A stretch of 64,000 bases of DNA from Atriophallophorus winterbourni (GCA_013407085.1 JACCGJ010019568.1:1-64000), one strand, 5' to 3'. Positions 30,564-41,531 are shown, counted from the first letter of the stretch. Numbers and translations: made by a program. Notes: a model not told the origin generated them from the sequence alone.

Positions 30564-31100
30564 ACGCCATCATTGAAAAGATATCCCGCTATGAAGTATA
30601 CAGTACACTTGATCTAGAAAGCGCGTATCATCAAATCCCTATCAGAGAAGACGAGAAAAAATTCACTGCATTTGAGGCTTGTAATAATCTGTATCAATTT
30701 TGCAGAATACCATTCGGTGTGACTAATGGTGTAGCTTGTTTCCAGCGCGCTATCGATGAATTAATTCGCAAAGAAAATCTCGATGGAACATATGTTTATG
30801 TTGACAATATCACGGTTTGTGGAAAAGATATAGCCGAGCATAATCGCAACTTGGATAAATTCTTACACATTGCTAAACAGTACGGATTGACACTCAACAA
30901 CAAGAAATGCATTTTTGCTGCGAATGAGATTTGTTTATTAGGATATAACGTTTCATTCGGGAAGATCAAACCTGATCCGGATCGCTTTAAACCATTAATT
31001 CTCCTTCCTCCGCCTACGGATCTGAAGTCACAGCAACGGGTAATTGGTATGTTTGCGTACTATTCTCAGTGGTTTTCGAAATTCTCCGATAAATTCACCC
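30553..31100 (+). CDS. Gypsy-2 reverse transcriptase core, YVDN variant
   Basis: RT palm: STLDLESAYHQIPI, FTAFEACNNLYQF, IPFGVTNGVACFQRAIDE, then TYVYVDNITVCG, where the catalytic box reads Tyr-Val-Asp-Asn (30797-30808) instead of Tyr-x-Asp-Asp. KKCIFAANEICLLGYNVS and the thumb (QRVIGMFAYYSQWFSKFSDK) follow. The frame is lost near 31095 by a missing A in an A run. I recall some invertebrate Gypsy elements with Asn at this position, but cannot check. Confidence 0.88.
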
Positions 31101-31125
31101 CCTCATCCACAACACGGAGTTTCCG

Positions 31126-31698
31126 TTGTCTAAAGATCTCTTACGTAGCTATGAAGCTCTCAAGGCAGAATTAATGGAAGCTGCAGTAATGACCGTAGAC
31201 CGAAACGTGCCTTTGGTGGTCGAAACTGATGCATCTGATATCGCTATCTCTGCAACACTGAACCAAAATGGAAGTCCAGTAGCATTCTTCTCTCGAACAC
31301 TAAGTTCTAGTGAACGAAGACATTCTGCTGTAGAAAAGGAGGCATACGCTATCATAGAAGCAATTAGAAAATGGCGGTATTATCTACTGGGGACGCATTT
31401 TAAATTGATAACCGATCAGCGATCCGTTGCTTTTATGTATGATTCGAAGCTCGGTGGAAAAATAAAAAACGACAAAGTTCAACGCTGGCGCATTGAGCTA
31501 TCTCAATTCTCTTATGATGTAATCTATCGACCCGGAACCCAAAATCAAGCTGCAGATGCGCTCTCGAGAGCTTACTGTTCATCAAGTCATTCGTTACTTG
31601 ATTTGAAAATCGTACATGAAAACATGTGTCATCCAGGCGTGACCCGTTTTTCCATTTTGTTCGGTCCAAAAATCTACCGTATTCCCTTGATGATGTGA
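31126..31698 (+). CDS. Gypsy-2 RNase H and integrase start
   Basis: RNase H: VVETDASDIAISATLNQNG, VEKEAYAIIEAIRKWRYYLL, LITDQRSVAFMY, YRPGTQNQAADALSRA. The integrase zinc-binding region starts at MCHPGVTRF. A missing T in a T run near 31650 shifts the frame into the next one (31626-31985). Confidence 0.88.
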   Translation: MSKDLLRSYEALKAELMEAAVMTVDRNVPLVVETDASDIAISATLNQNGSPVAFFSRTLSSSERRHSAVEKEAYAIIEAIRKWRYYLLGTHFKLITDQRSVAFMYDSKLGGKIKNDKVQRWRIELSQFSYDVIYRPGTQNQAADALSRAYCSSSHSLLDLKIVHENMCHPGVTRFSILFGPKIYRIPLMM

Positions 31699-32625
31699 AG
31701 ACAATCATTCAGCAGTGCTCTGCTTGTCGTGAGCTCAAGCCCAAACCGGATGTTAATCACTTAATAAAAGCCACCCAACCGTTAGAACGTTTGGGTCTCG
31801 ATTTTAAAGGACCGATTCCTTCATCAACACGTAACAGTTACATTCTGACCGTGATCGATGAATATTCCCGTTTTCCTTTCGCATTTCCTTGTCCGGATAT
31901 GAAAGCTTCCACGATCATACAGCGCCTTATTGATCTGTTTTCAATATTTGGTCTACCCTCCTTCATTCATCAGAAGACGCGTTGATCAGTTAGTGTTGTC
32001 GGAGAGGTAATAACATTACTACAGACGAAAGTGGGGGAGTGGCCATAGCTAGCAAACCACAAGCTATAACCCACGCTGTAATGTGTAAGTAGAGAGACTG
32101 AATGCTACTCTATGGAAAACAGTCTCATTGTGCTTACGTTCTCGAAACTTAAAAATTGATCAATGGGAGTCGGTGCTACCGGACGCGCTACATTCTATTC
32201 GTTCACTTCTGTGTACAGCCACCAACGTTACGCCTCATGAAAAAATGTTCCGTCACCTTCGCAGGTCCATAACCGGCAGCGCTTTACCTCAGTGGCTATT
32301 AGCTCCCGGCCGTGTACTACTTCGAAGAAATACAGGGTCATCTAAATATGACTCTCTGGTCGAAGAGGTTGACCTGGTTGAGAGCAATCTCGAATATGCT
32401 CACATACGATTTCCAGATGGTCGAGAAGAAACTGTTTCACTGCGTCATCTTGCACCAGCCGCAGATCCAGTTGAGTATCCTGATAGCAGTTCACAAAATG
32501 AAGTTTTACCGGAAGTTTCTGAGCATCAAAGTACCAAACCGGAAAATGCCGATAATCAATTGTCCACTGAAGATTTATTTATCAAGCAGCAGCGAACAAG
32601 ACCATATTGTCTTCGTAATCGCTAA
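31626..32625 (+). pseudogene. Gypsy-2 integrase, broken
   Basis: The first frame (31626-31985) has the Cys pair of the zinc domain (CSACRELKP) and the first catalytic Asp block (LERLGLDFKGPIP, LTVIDEYSRFPF). About 120 bp of unrelated sequence at about 31985-32105 replaces the region of the second Asp and third Glu. The second frame (about 32113-32625) holds the C-terminal domain (LPDALHSIRSLLCTATNVTP, EEVDLVESNLEYAHIRF, RTRPYCLRNR). It has no complete DDE and so is not functional. Confidence 0.85.
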
Positions 32626-32683
32626 GTGTGAAACCTGAATGAGTGAAACTATTTTACGCGTTTTTTTTTTCGGCGAGGGAGAA

Positions 32684-32861
32684 TGTGATGATATTTTACC
32701 GTTCCTGTTTTCTATTACTAACTGTAAGCTATTTCGCACCTTAGTATTACCGTTCTATATTCCAGATTGCATACCTCGGTTTCTAGAAGATTAAATCCTA
32801 GTTCTCGGGCCTTCGTTTTTTGATATTCTTACAATCGGATCTAGCATTCATAATCATAACA
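32684..32861 (+). repeat. Gypsy-2 3' LTR (178 bp)
   Basis: Near-identical to the 5' LTR and preceded by the polypurine tract CGAGGGAGAA (about 32674-32683). Confidence 0.92.
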
Positions 32862-33029
32862 AGTTAACTGCACGGTTTATGAACAACCGAAAACTGCTAT
32901 ACCGCCATATAAATGACAAAAGAAAAGTGAAAACTGGTATCCCCCACTGAAAATTGAAGGCGGCTCCACATCGACTTCTATGGAAGCCGCAAAAACCCTG
33001 AAGGATCACTACATGCCGGTATTCCAGAA

Positions 33030-33960
33030 TTGCCAACCATCTTCGTTGAATATCACCCCACCCCACCTAGGCTCTCTACTATTCTGTTCACCGCTGAACG
33101 TGTATATAAAAAGATCATGCAGCTCCGTGAAAATTCATCACCTGGAGTAGACCGGATTACACCGAAAGCATTGCGTGCGGTTGCTGTGCAACTTTGTGAA
33201 CCAATTTCCATGTACTTCCAACGTCTGTTCGATACCTCCCATGTTCCCGAAGTTTGGAAACAGGGGATCATTACCCCGATATATAAAGGTGGAAACCGAA
33301 GTGATCCTGCAGATTACCACTTAATAACTGGGCAACATCGAACCAGCTCCCTTTCAACCCACGAAAATGCCGATCTCTCCGCATTTGTCCCTCTGGCGAA
33401 CCTAGGTACAAGCTAGGGGACACCTTACTTTCGGTGAATATGCTAGAAAAAGACCTCGGCGTATTGGTTCAAAGTGATCTTGGGTGGTCAGCCCAATGTT
33501 CCCTCGCACCATCAGTCGCCAATCGCAACGTAGGGCTCCTCAAAAGGGTATTCGGGTCTTTTGACCGCCGCCTCTTTTCCTCGCTGCTACACGCGTACAT
33601 CAGACCCCACCTGGAATATGCGGTATCCGTTTGGTCTCCATGGCTAAAGCGTGACCATCACGTCCTAGAGCAGGCTTAACGGAAGTTCACAAAGCTCGTC
33701 AAAGGACAGTTTACTGAACTATGAAGACCTCCTCTAGCAACTCAACGTGTTTCCGATCAGTTACCGTCGCATCCAAGGGGATCTGATACTGGTTTACCAG
33801 ATCCTTAAGAAGAACAAACATCCGTGCCATGGACTGCTTTTGATGGCACACAGTTCCGGAACCCGGGGACATGTTTTCAAGCTAGCACACCATCCCAGTC
33901 AGTTGAACTGCCGTAAATTTTTCTTTTTCTGTCCGTACCCCTCGTTTTTGGAATGATCTA
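33030..33960 (+). pseudogene. LINE B reverse transcriptase remnants
   Basis: RT motifs 0-2 are in 33084-33320. The catalytic core is deleted. The C-terminal frame at 33434-33679 shows EKDLGVLVQSDLGW, ANRNVGLLKRVFGSF and YIRPHLEYAVSVWSPWLKRD, as in LINEs C2 and D. The end is shifted. 34060-34390 shows nothing recognisable apart from LINE 3' sequence. Confidence 0.75.
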
Positions 33961-34389
33961 CCAGTTTTTGTTGTAAACTCCCCATCTCTCTCGATTTTTA
34001 AAAAGCGACTTGACGCTTATCTCTATTTTTCTCAACAAGTTTAATGGATTTTCGCCTTTTCTTCTTCCCGATACTGCACCCATTTTCCTCTTACTTTCCA
34101 GATTCATTTACGGAACCTCGCCAATTCATCTCCCCCTGTATTGACTGTTATGATACATAACCCCACCCTTTACGGAACTTTGGCAATTGACGCCAAACCC
34201 GCTGAACTCCACCCGACCCCCTGTACTGACTATCCTAAGGTTATATTTTAAGCTCATAGCCTTTTGTACCATAATACACTATTGAGGATAGAAGGAGGTT
34301 ACTGAAACTTTACCCCCTACGACTTCGAACAACTTTTCACATGATCCATTAACTCAAGTTCAGATAAGCATACATATAATGAAGGAAGT

Positions 34390-34763
34390 GAGATCCTAGG
34401 ATTAAAACCATTATGGTTTCATAGAATACGACAAAAATCTTTTATTTTCCCACTGGAATATCGAAGAATGCGATATGATTTGCTGGTCACGCGGAGAATC
34501 CTGCTTGGATATTACGGAACGGAACTTCAACAATTCTTTTCGGTATCCACGGACTCCAGAACTAGAGGTCATTCGCTGAAGTTGCAGAAGCGCCGAACGG
34601 AACACCTGAAGCCATCGTTTACTCTGTCGACCAGAGTGGTCAATATTTGGAATGCAATCTCCGCTGATGCAGTCGGGGCAGTCACCGAAGAGCAGTTTAA
34701 ACGCATATTGGACGGTGAACTTCCCGCTATCCTGCGCGATTCGCCTACTCTTTCAGCTCAGTA
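34390..34763 (+). pseudogene. LINE 3' coding fragment
   Basis: The C-terminal end of another CR1-type RT (RRMRYDLLVTRRILLG, FFSVSTDSRTRGHSLKLQ, RVVNIWNAISADAV). A 5'-truncated copy of a different family from LINE B. Confidence 0.7.
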
Positions 34764-34879
34764 ACTCCTCGTGAGGAATCTACGCTGAGATAGCAGAGAC
34801 CCGGGAGGTGAAGCGGTTTTCACGGACTGTAGTCCTGCCGTCTATTCAGGCAAACAGTATCCCTACAACCCTCACAACT

Positions 34880-34975
34880 TTTTGATTGGTTGAATTGCTT
34901 CGGCCACAACGCCTGTCAGCCTTCATACAGATTATTTTGATTGGTTGAATTCTGATTGGTTGCTTTAGCTCCAAT
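34880..34975 (+). promoter_or_regulatory. Putative MULE promoter with repeated CCAAT boxes
   Basis: GATTGGTTGAATT occurs twice and GATTGGTTGC once within about 75 bp, giving three inverted CCAAT boxes. A TATA-like AATAAATA follows about 40 bp before the ATG at 35013. Confidence 0.5.
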
Positions 34976-35012
34976 AAATAGCTCTGCAAGGGGTCCGGCG
35001 TCACTTTTAATT

Positions 35013-37313
35013 ATGAGCTCTAACGATATTACTCAGCTTTTTCAGGGAACCATTGGCAACCGCGCGATTGGAAGTCTCGTGGAATTGAACCACCTGCTGA
35101 CCGATTTCGCTCGAGTTTCTGGTACCCACTATGCCATCCGTACATCGAAGAGGAACCAATCGGGCGAGTTGACATTTATTAAATATATATGTCAACGAAA
35201 AGGATACCACCAGAAACCAAATCTTGGCCTTCGCCGTAGAGATTCGTTTGCAACACAATGCGAGGCCCATTTAAACTTGGGGCGTATGGGCTCCGGTTTC
35301 CGCGTCACCAACAGTAACATGGTTCATAACCATGAATTACAAACCGGGGAAGCTGGGTTGCTTTTCTTTCGCAACCGACGTCTAACGCCATCGGAATTGG
35401 ATGTGATTCGACCGCTGCTGGAATGCGGGGACTCCTCATTCAACATACGGTACTACGTGAAGACGCAATTTAAGAAAAATCTTACCGGATGTGATGTGGT
35501 GAACATGCGCCGGCGAGTTCTGGCTGGCCGTAACAATCCAGGTAAGTGGACGATAATTATTATCCATTTTTCACAGCCTATCGACGAATGGAAGCGGATC
35601 TGAACGTCCATGGAAAGGCACGCGTGCTGCTGGATGAGACCAACAAGATGACGCATTTCATCTACACAACCCAACAAATGCTTAGTTTGTTTAACCGTTT
35701 TCCTGATTTTATTCTCATCGATGGTACATTCCGTACCAATCGCGAGAAATATTTTTTATATCAATTATTGGTAGTAGATGGATGCCGCAAAAGTCTTCCT
35801 GTAGCAATAGGCTTCTTGTGGAGGGAAACAGCTGAAGATATCCGCACGTTCCTGCTTACCTTTGTCGAATTCGTCGGTGGGTGTGATGCTGTGAAAGCCA
35901 TCATGTCCGACGGAGCACTTGCGATTGCGAATGCTGTAGAGGACGTATTTCCACACGCTTCGCATCTGCTTTGTCGGGTGCACATGCTCCGGAATGTTAC
36001 TCGCCGTAACCCCCGAACGCAGGCACTGAAATGGGTATTTGTTGCGATGAAAACCCGTAGTTTGTGGGAGTACGCGTATGCCTTAATCCATATGCAGTGT
36101 GCAGACCCTGTATTCTTCCAACAAAGGGCAACACTGTTGCAACTCGCGTAAGTGGGCAAATGCCCGTCGTCCCAAGGTAGCCACTTACGGTATTGGGGAC
36201 ACGAACATGGTCGAGGCCATGCACCGATGTTTAAAGATGAACCACCTTAGTGGTAGGATGGCAATTTGGGAGACCCTTCGGATATCCCAACTCAGTGCCT
36301 CGTATCTTATTTGGCAACGCCAACACGAAGTTGCTAGGGCGAGACGTAGGCGGGTTCGCGTCCCCAACCACTCGGAATTAGATTCCCTGTGTGATCTGCT
36401 TATGCCATACGCCGTAGACCTCATCGCCGCCAACGTAACTGCTTCAACAGTTACTATAGTCGGTTCCACTGATAATGGGGTAATTGTAAGGGACACGCGT
36501 TCTTGGGATGTGTGCTGCCTAAATTGGAAATGCACATGTCGGTTTTTCGTAGATCAAGCGTTGCCATGCAGGCACGTGCTTTCTGCTGCGATATTCAAAC
36601 ATGCTGATGTAGCTTTAATCCCGGTTTCCCAGCGCTGGTTACGCAGTACTAATGATGCAATCTCAGTGGACTTTTCTTCTGCGGACGGTCCTAGGCAAAC
36701 TAGTAGAGTGTTTTCATCGGGTAGATCTTACGGCCACGATGTGATTGATAGGGCTCAACGCCATTTTGAGCCACCATACTATAACCATTTTCTTCGTACT
36801 ATTGATACCTATGTGAGAACAGCCAGTTCGCGTCCCTTGCTCCCGTTTCCTTGGGAACGTGACATCGGCGATATGTCATTGTCGTCGGTACGGTACGACA
36901 ATCTACCGTTGGAAACAATATTGAATGTAGAACCCAGTGAACCTAGTAACCGTCAGAGTTCGTCTCCCATAGCCAGTTACGACGAAGAAGCAACGATTGC
37001 CGGTATTGATGGAAACGATGCCAGGATATTAGACGTTCACGATGGCCGGATCAACGATCGAGGACGGGCAGCTTCTTCCCACAACCCAATCCCATCCACC
37101 TCTCGACTACCTCCAGTAGATCTGGATGAGTTTTTATGCCACGATCAAGTATGTGATCAGTGTGATTCCGATGAACCACCTGAGTTTGCAGGGAAAACGA
37201 TAGAATGGGAGCAATGCCCTTATTGCAACCATTGGTATCATCTCTACTGTTTAATCACCCCGCCATTTGAAACAGATAAGTGGTGCTTTTATTGTATGCA
37301 AACGTTTGATTAA
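35013..37313 (+). CDS. MULE transposase with SWIM and C-terminal PHD finger, one micro-intron
   Basis: Mutator-like transposase. The N-terminal FAR1/WRKY-GCM1-like DNA-binding region has YICQRK, QCEAHLN and MVHNHEL. The DDE core begins FILIDGTFRTN, with the second Asp at AIMSDGALAIANAV and then LLCRVHMLRNV. SWIM finger: WKCTCRFF and LPCRHVLSAAI. The extreme C-terminus is a PHD-like finger (CDQCDSDEPP, CPYCNHWYHLYCL, KWCFYC). Exon 1 ends at 35541 and exon 2 starts at 35577, a 35-nt GT..AG intron that keeps frame. Around 36100-36150 the frame shifts by one base between ATLLQLA and KWANARRP, so the copy is inactive, or the base is a sequencing error, or there is a second tiny intron. I chose the ATG at 35013 because it lies downstream of the TATA-like box. 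Confidence 0.88.
35542..35576 (+). other. 35-nt intron in MULE gene
   Basis: GTAAGT..TTTTCACAG. Removing it joins CCAG to CCTATC in phase and continues the transposase. Such minimal introns are common in flatworm genes. Confidence 0.75.
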
Positions 37314-37785
37314 TTGCTTCATTGCTGATATTGGTGCCACGGCGATATTTGGTGAGTGCTATCATTCGCTTATCACTGACCCACTGTTTTTAACTATTTT
37401 TCTGCTTTGCAGGATCAATAAACCGTGATCACTATCCACGTGTATGTTCAAAATATTTTTTCGTTATCATGATGACGTGTTTGGTTTTGTACCAGTCAAT
37501 GGGCTGGCATTATAACCCCGAAAATGTGATCCAATCTATTCAAACCGCTGATGCAAACCCGCATTTTATTCGGAGTGAAAAGGTTGGGTCATAGTGTGTG
37601 GGGCTATAGTGTTCACCAGTTAACATCACCAACACGCTCGCTTAAACGCGGGAACTCTGAAACTGGTAGCCACTTAATTAAACTTTTTATCTTATTCTTT
37701 CCGCCATCGCAATCCCCAACGAATCAATCGAGAGGAGAACCGATAAAGGTGAAAGATTGAACACCTGTGCAGCGACGAAAGAGAC

Positions 37786-38395
37786 CGTAAACAGGCGCAC
37801 CGTGAAGCGAGCCAAAGGCTCATTGACCACGGTTATCCAAAAAGTTTTGTAAAACGCCAATTAATGAAGGTAAAATACCCGTCAGAAAAATCGGAGAAAA
37901 ATTGGCGAGATACAGTAAAATGCACATCTGAAGCGATACGTAGAATCTTGAACCAGGCGGCCATACGCGTGACTTATAAGAAAGGGAAAACTATCCGTTC
38001 GGTTCTGATGCACCTCAAGGATAAGACACCTTTATCTAGCGTCACGAACAGCAGCTGCAGAATCAACTGTAAGGACTGTTCGGGTGTTTACATAGGCCAG
38101 ACTTCCAGGGAAATTCACACTAGAATCGAAGAACACCGAAAGCATGTAGGAGGCAGCCCCGGGATGCGAGGGAATATCAATCCCTTATTCGTGATTCCGC
38201 CTTGGCGTTTTAGATACGGGCCACAGCGTCGATCTAGACAATGTGGAAATATTAAGACGCGGTATTAAACCGTATAGCGAACGCCTACATGCGGAGGCGG
38301 TCGAAATTGCGAAGGCAGGTCCACTGGCAGTCAATAAGGTGGATGGGGTAGAAATCTCCACAATCTGGCGCTCGGCACTACTGCGACGGTAAATA
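37786..38395 (+). pseudogene. Penelope-like element GIY-YIG end, copy 1
   Basis: Starts near GYPKSFVKRQL, continues RINCKDCSGVYIGQTSREIHTRIEEHRKHV (about 38060-38150), then shifts frame near 38195. The last part, in another frame, is LDNVEILRRGIKPYSERLHAEAVEIAK. This is the C-terminal endonuclease region of a Penelope-like element. The RT is missing upstream. Confidence 0.8.
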
Positions 38396-38640
38396 GTTAT
38401 TATTCACCTTATACCTACTAGTTAATTAGATTATTGTTTTTCTTCAAAAATAGGTTAACCTTAACCCCGTTAGTTATGTACTTTTACGTATGTGGGCAGC
38501 TGTGTCAACTGACCTTGACCGTGTTCACTTGTATCGGATTGATTTGGATACACACTGTGAGGAATATGGACCACTGATCCTGGTCATTCCCACGAGACGT
38601 GACACATGGTAAGCGTACTATAGGCTGTTTAGCGATAAGG
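38355..38640 (+). repeat. Penelope-like pLTR/3' repeat, copy 1
   Basis: From AATCTCCACAATCTGGCGCT to CGTGACACATGG. It recurs in the same direction at 39314-39600 and partly inverted at 38760-38880. Confidence 0.75.
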
Positions 38641-38699
38641 TCAAATAAGTGGTGGTGGGTTGACCGGTACTTAATCATGTTCCCTGTCCTGACTATCAC

Positions 38700-39310
38700 C
38701 CTTGGTCTGACGAAGCTTCTGTGTCAGAAGTGAAACGTTACCCAAAAACTACTCTAACCGATTCCACTCAAATTTCTTTGCATAACGGGGCTAACATTTA
38801 ATTAACTATCAGGTATAAGGTGAATATCAACTATTTACCTTCGCATCAGTGCCGAGCGCCAGATTGTGGAGATTTCTGCCCCATCCACTTTATTGACTAC
38901 CAGTGAACTTGCCTTGGCAATTTCGACCGCCTCCTAATGTGGGCGTTCGCTATACGGTTCAATACCACTTCTCAATATTTCCACATTGTCTAGATCAACG
39001 CTGTGGCCTGTATCTAAAACGTGCTCCGCCAGGGCGGAATCACGAATAATGGATTGATATTACCTCGCATCCCGGGGATGTCTCCTGGCATGCTTTTGGT
39101 GTTCTTCGATTCTAGAAGCATTTTCCTGGAAATCTGTCTTATGTAAACACCCGAATAGTCCTTATAGTTGATTCTGTAGATGTTGTTCATAACGCTATAT
39201 AAAAGTGTCTTATCCTTGAGACGCATCAGAACCGAACGGATAGTTTACCCTTTCTTATAAGTTACGCGTATGACAGCCTGGTTCAAGATTCTAAGTATCG
39301 CTTTAAATGT
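38700..39310 (-). pseudogene. Penelope-like element GIY-YIG end, copy 2 (inverted)
   Basis: The minus-strand frame 39014-39226 reads RLKDKTLLYSVMNN, INYKDYSGVYIRQISRK, RGNINPLFVIPPWR. The zinc-type Cys residues seen in copy 1 are replaced by Tyr. Flanking 38820-38880 is the inverted copy of the 3' repeat. Confidence 0.75.
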
Positions 39311-39610
39311 GCAGAAATCTCCACAATCTGGCGCTCGGCACCGACGCGAAAGTAACTAGTTTTTATTCACCTTATACCTACTAGTTGATTAGATTCTTGT
39401 ATTTCTTCAAAAATAGCTTAACGTTAGCCCCGTTAGTTATGTATTTGTACGCATGTTGGCCGCTGTGTCAACTGACCTTGACCGTGTTCACTTGTATCAG
39501 ATTGATGTGGATACACACCAGGAGGAAAATCGACCACTGATCCTGGTCATTCCCACGAGACGTGACACACTGTAGGCGCACTATGGCTGTTTAGCGGCAT
39601 CTGAATGTTT
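39311..39610 (+). repeat. Penelope-like pLTR/3' repeat, copy 3
   Basis: Nearly parallel to 38355-38640, including CTGACCTTGACCGTGTTCAC and CATTCCCACGAGACGTGACA. It follows the inverted copy 2 head to head. Confidence 0.75.
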
Positions 39611-39749
39611 TTTTGCTTGCAAGGATGCTCGATTGTTTTGAGATTGTACTGTTGGAATAGAGTGAAGTTGAGTTGAGTGTGAATACAATATACAAGAGCG
39701 TAATTAGTACCTCATGCGTGATTGGATTCCCGCCATACGTTGTTCCGTG

Positions 39750-41400
39750 TTCCATTAGCAGCGATGACATTGTTAGCTTGGCCAGTGTAAAGTCGATCGA
39801 CGTAAATATGGGTCGTCGTCAGTTATCTTCACGTTTTGCAGTTTTTTGAGAAATTCTTCTGCTGAGTGTACGGAATGGTCCGAGTATCTGACGAGATATA
39901 GGAGTTTTCTTCGTAGTTCTTTTGACAATCTATGCGTAGGTGCTCCAGGCAGTGAAACGATTGGACCTAGTGGGATAACTTCTTTGTGCACCTTCGGTAA
40001 ACCGTAGAATCGCGGGATTGAGGAATCTTCCGGTTTCATTCGGAAATATTCAGCACTGGTAATCTGTGTCTTGAAGTTCAGTCTCTTGAGAGCAGCGTAA
40101 ATCTTGTTTTCTGGTCGTTTCGTTTCATCTTAGCTCACGTGTCGGTAGGTGTTCGTGTCCTGCAGCAGCTCTTCAGCTTTCTCATGTAATCAGCATTATC
40201 CATAACTATCGTGATTCGCATTTTTCCGCTCTCAGCATTAACACAAAGATCATACTCTTCAAGAGCAACGTTCGTAGTGTTTTGCTGTATGCATCGGAAT
40301 GCTGGAAGATTACCGCTGCTATTGAGCGCAGAATGAACGTGTTTTAAACTGAGTGCTTGAGAAGGATTCTACGGGATTTTTTGCCACATTCTATTTCGAA
40401 TAAAGAGCTCCTGCGAAAAACTGGTCTGGAGGTGGTATCTACCGTAGTCAAAAGACGACGGTGGAAATGGTTCGGTCATGTCTGCAGGATGGATCCCAGT
40501 TCGCACACGAAGGTAGCAATTCACTGGCTTCCACAAGGTAAACCAAAAAGGGGAGGGCCCAAGTAAACTTGGAACAGAACGTTGGATCGCGAACTACATA
40601 CACAAGTATTCACGATGCAGACGGCAACGGAAGCAGCGGCAGACCGGAACCACTGGCGTGGGGTTGTCTTCAACTCATGTGCCACCCGGCACGGAGAGGA
40701 CTGAGTGAGTGAGTGAGTAAAGTGACTATGTTCTGGTCGTTTTAAAACTGTTTGAAGGCTACCTTTCTTCAATGCTAAACATTCGGTGTTCTGCGTATCT
40801 CCGCAATGCGGGAATGATTTTTTGCCGAAACATTTTCTCCTGTGTCTTGATCCAGATCTTGAGATTTGATTATACCTTTAGTCCCGCAAAGAATTCACTT
40901 GTGTCGGCATCCCGATGATTAAAGTTTTTGTCCTTTCGCGAGCACCCGGTTTTCGGTCGTTGTCAATTGCTTTGTTGAAAGATTTCTTACCCAGTTTTCG
41001 GCGTAATTATCCCATTCATTAGGCGTAATTCTTTGCAAAATTCAGGTCAAGTGTTCTGCGCTTCTTCATCTTTGCTCGGCTCGTTGTTATCTTCATTGCT
41101 TTCTCCGGGTCATCAGCTAGTTGCTGCCCGATGTGGATGTCGCACCTCGCACGTTCTTCATTTAATATAGCTTTTTATTTCCAGTCTTTCGTGGGCATCT
41201 GTGATCATCATGGATATCCATTCGCGATTTTGTTTCTCCAATAGTTTTATTTCACGTAGATGATTGAGGGGTGGACGACGTTGTCGGCATTTCGGCGTTA
41301 GTCGGTTTCGTTGGCATTCATGTAAAAAGAGAAGCTGCTCGTTTTTTAATGCAGCTCGATGGATATGTTTCTCATCGTCTGGCATACTTGAGCGTGTCTC
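39750..41400 (-). pseudogene. Penelope-like reverse transcriptase, split by a LINE 3' fragment
   Basis: Minus strand. The N-terminal part is at about 41385-40735 (a frame at 41385-41158, then LAKGQ-like and KSQDLDQDT-like pieces). RT motif RFYGLPKVHKEVIPLGPIVS is at about 40010-39950, followed by HRLSKELRRKLLYLV. The plus-strand LINE fragment at 40240-40735 interrupts it. Multiple stops. Confidence 0.75.
40240..40735 (+). pseudogene. LINE 3' fragment with (TGAG)n tail
   Basis: C-terminal LINE sequence VRSVLLYASECWKI, LRRILRDFLPHSISNKELLRK, RRRWKWFGHVCRMDP, LPQGKPKRGGPK, ending in TGAGTGAGTGAGTGAG (about 40703-40718). 5'-truncated on insertion. Confidence 0.8.
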
Positions 41401-41439
41401 GCCCGAAGTTGTTTGATATTGAAGCGAATAATTGTATCT

Positions 41440-41530
41440 CAGGGATTGGATGTTGTGCGTTGTGTTCGCTGAGCAGGCATTGTAGCAGTAGCACGTTTCG
41501 TCATCAAACTAGATGACATCGTCAGCTGAG
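41440..41530 (-). repeat. Penelope-like pLTR with hammerhead-like remnant
   Basis: Matches the inverted end repeat at 4404-4483 (GTGTTCGCTGAGC, ACGTTTCGTCATCA, AGATGACATCGTCAGC). On the minus strand the first core base is changed (TTGATGA for CTGATGA), so a ribozyme here would be damaged. Confidence 0.7.
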
Positions 41531-41531
41531 C

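Larger units (their letters stand above)
28899..32861 (+). mobile_element. Gypsy-2: Ty3/Gypsy LTR retrotransposon, nearly full length
   Basis: 5' LTR 28899-29077, 3' LTR 32684-32861, target duplication AGTTA (28894-28898 and 32862-32866). The order gag, protease, RT, RNase H, integrase is typical of Gypsy. Interior about 3.6 kb. Damage: three single-base shifts at homopolymers and a replaced stretch in integrase (about 31985-32110). The two LTRs differ at only a handful of positions, so the insertion is fairly young. Confidence 0.92.
26420..34060 (+). mobile_element. CR1-like LINE B, split by Gypsy-2
   Basis: Plus-strand element with ORF1, endonuclease and RT in 26440-28898, resuming at 32862 after Gypsy-2. 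The break carries the Gypsy target duplication AGTTA. An internal deletion near 33330-33420 removes the RT catalytic core. RT N-terminal motifs are at 33090-33320 (NSSPGVDRITPKALRA, PEVWKQGIITPIYKGG) and the C-terminal part is at 33434-33960. Confidence 0.8.

Noticed and set aside
35761..36159. Minus-strand open frame within the MULE gene
   Set aside because: Shadow of the transposase core; its residues show no family pattern.
37864..38268. Group I intron homing endonuclease because of the GIY-YIG motif
   Set aside because: The flanking pLTR repeats and the Penelope-type RT nearby explain the domain better.
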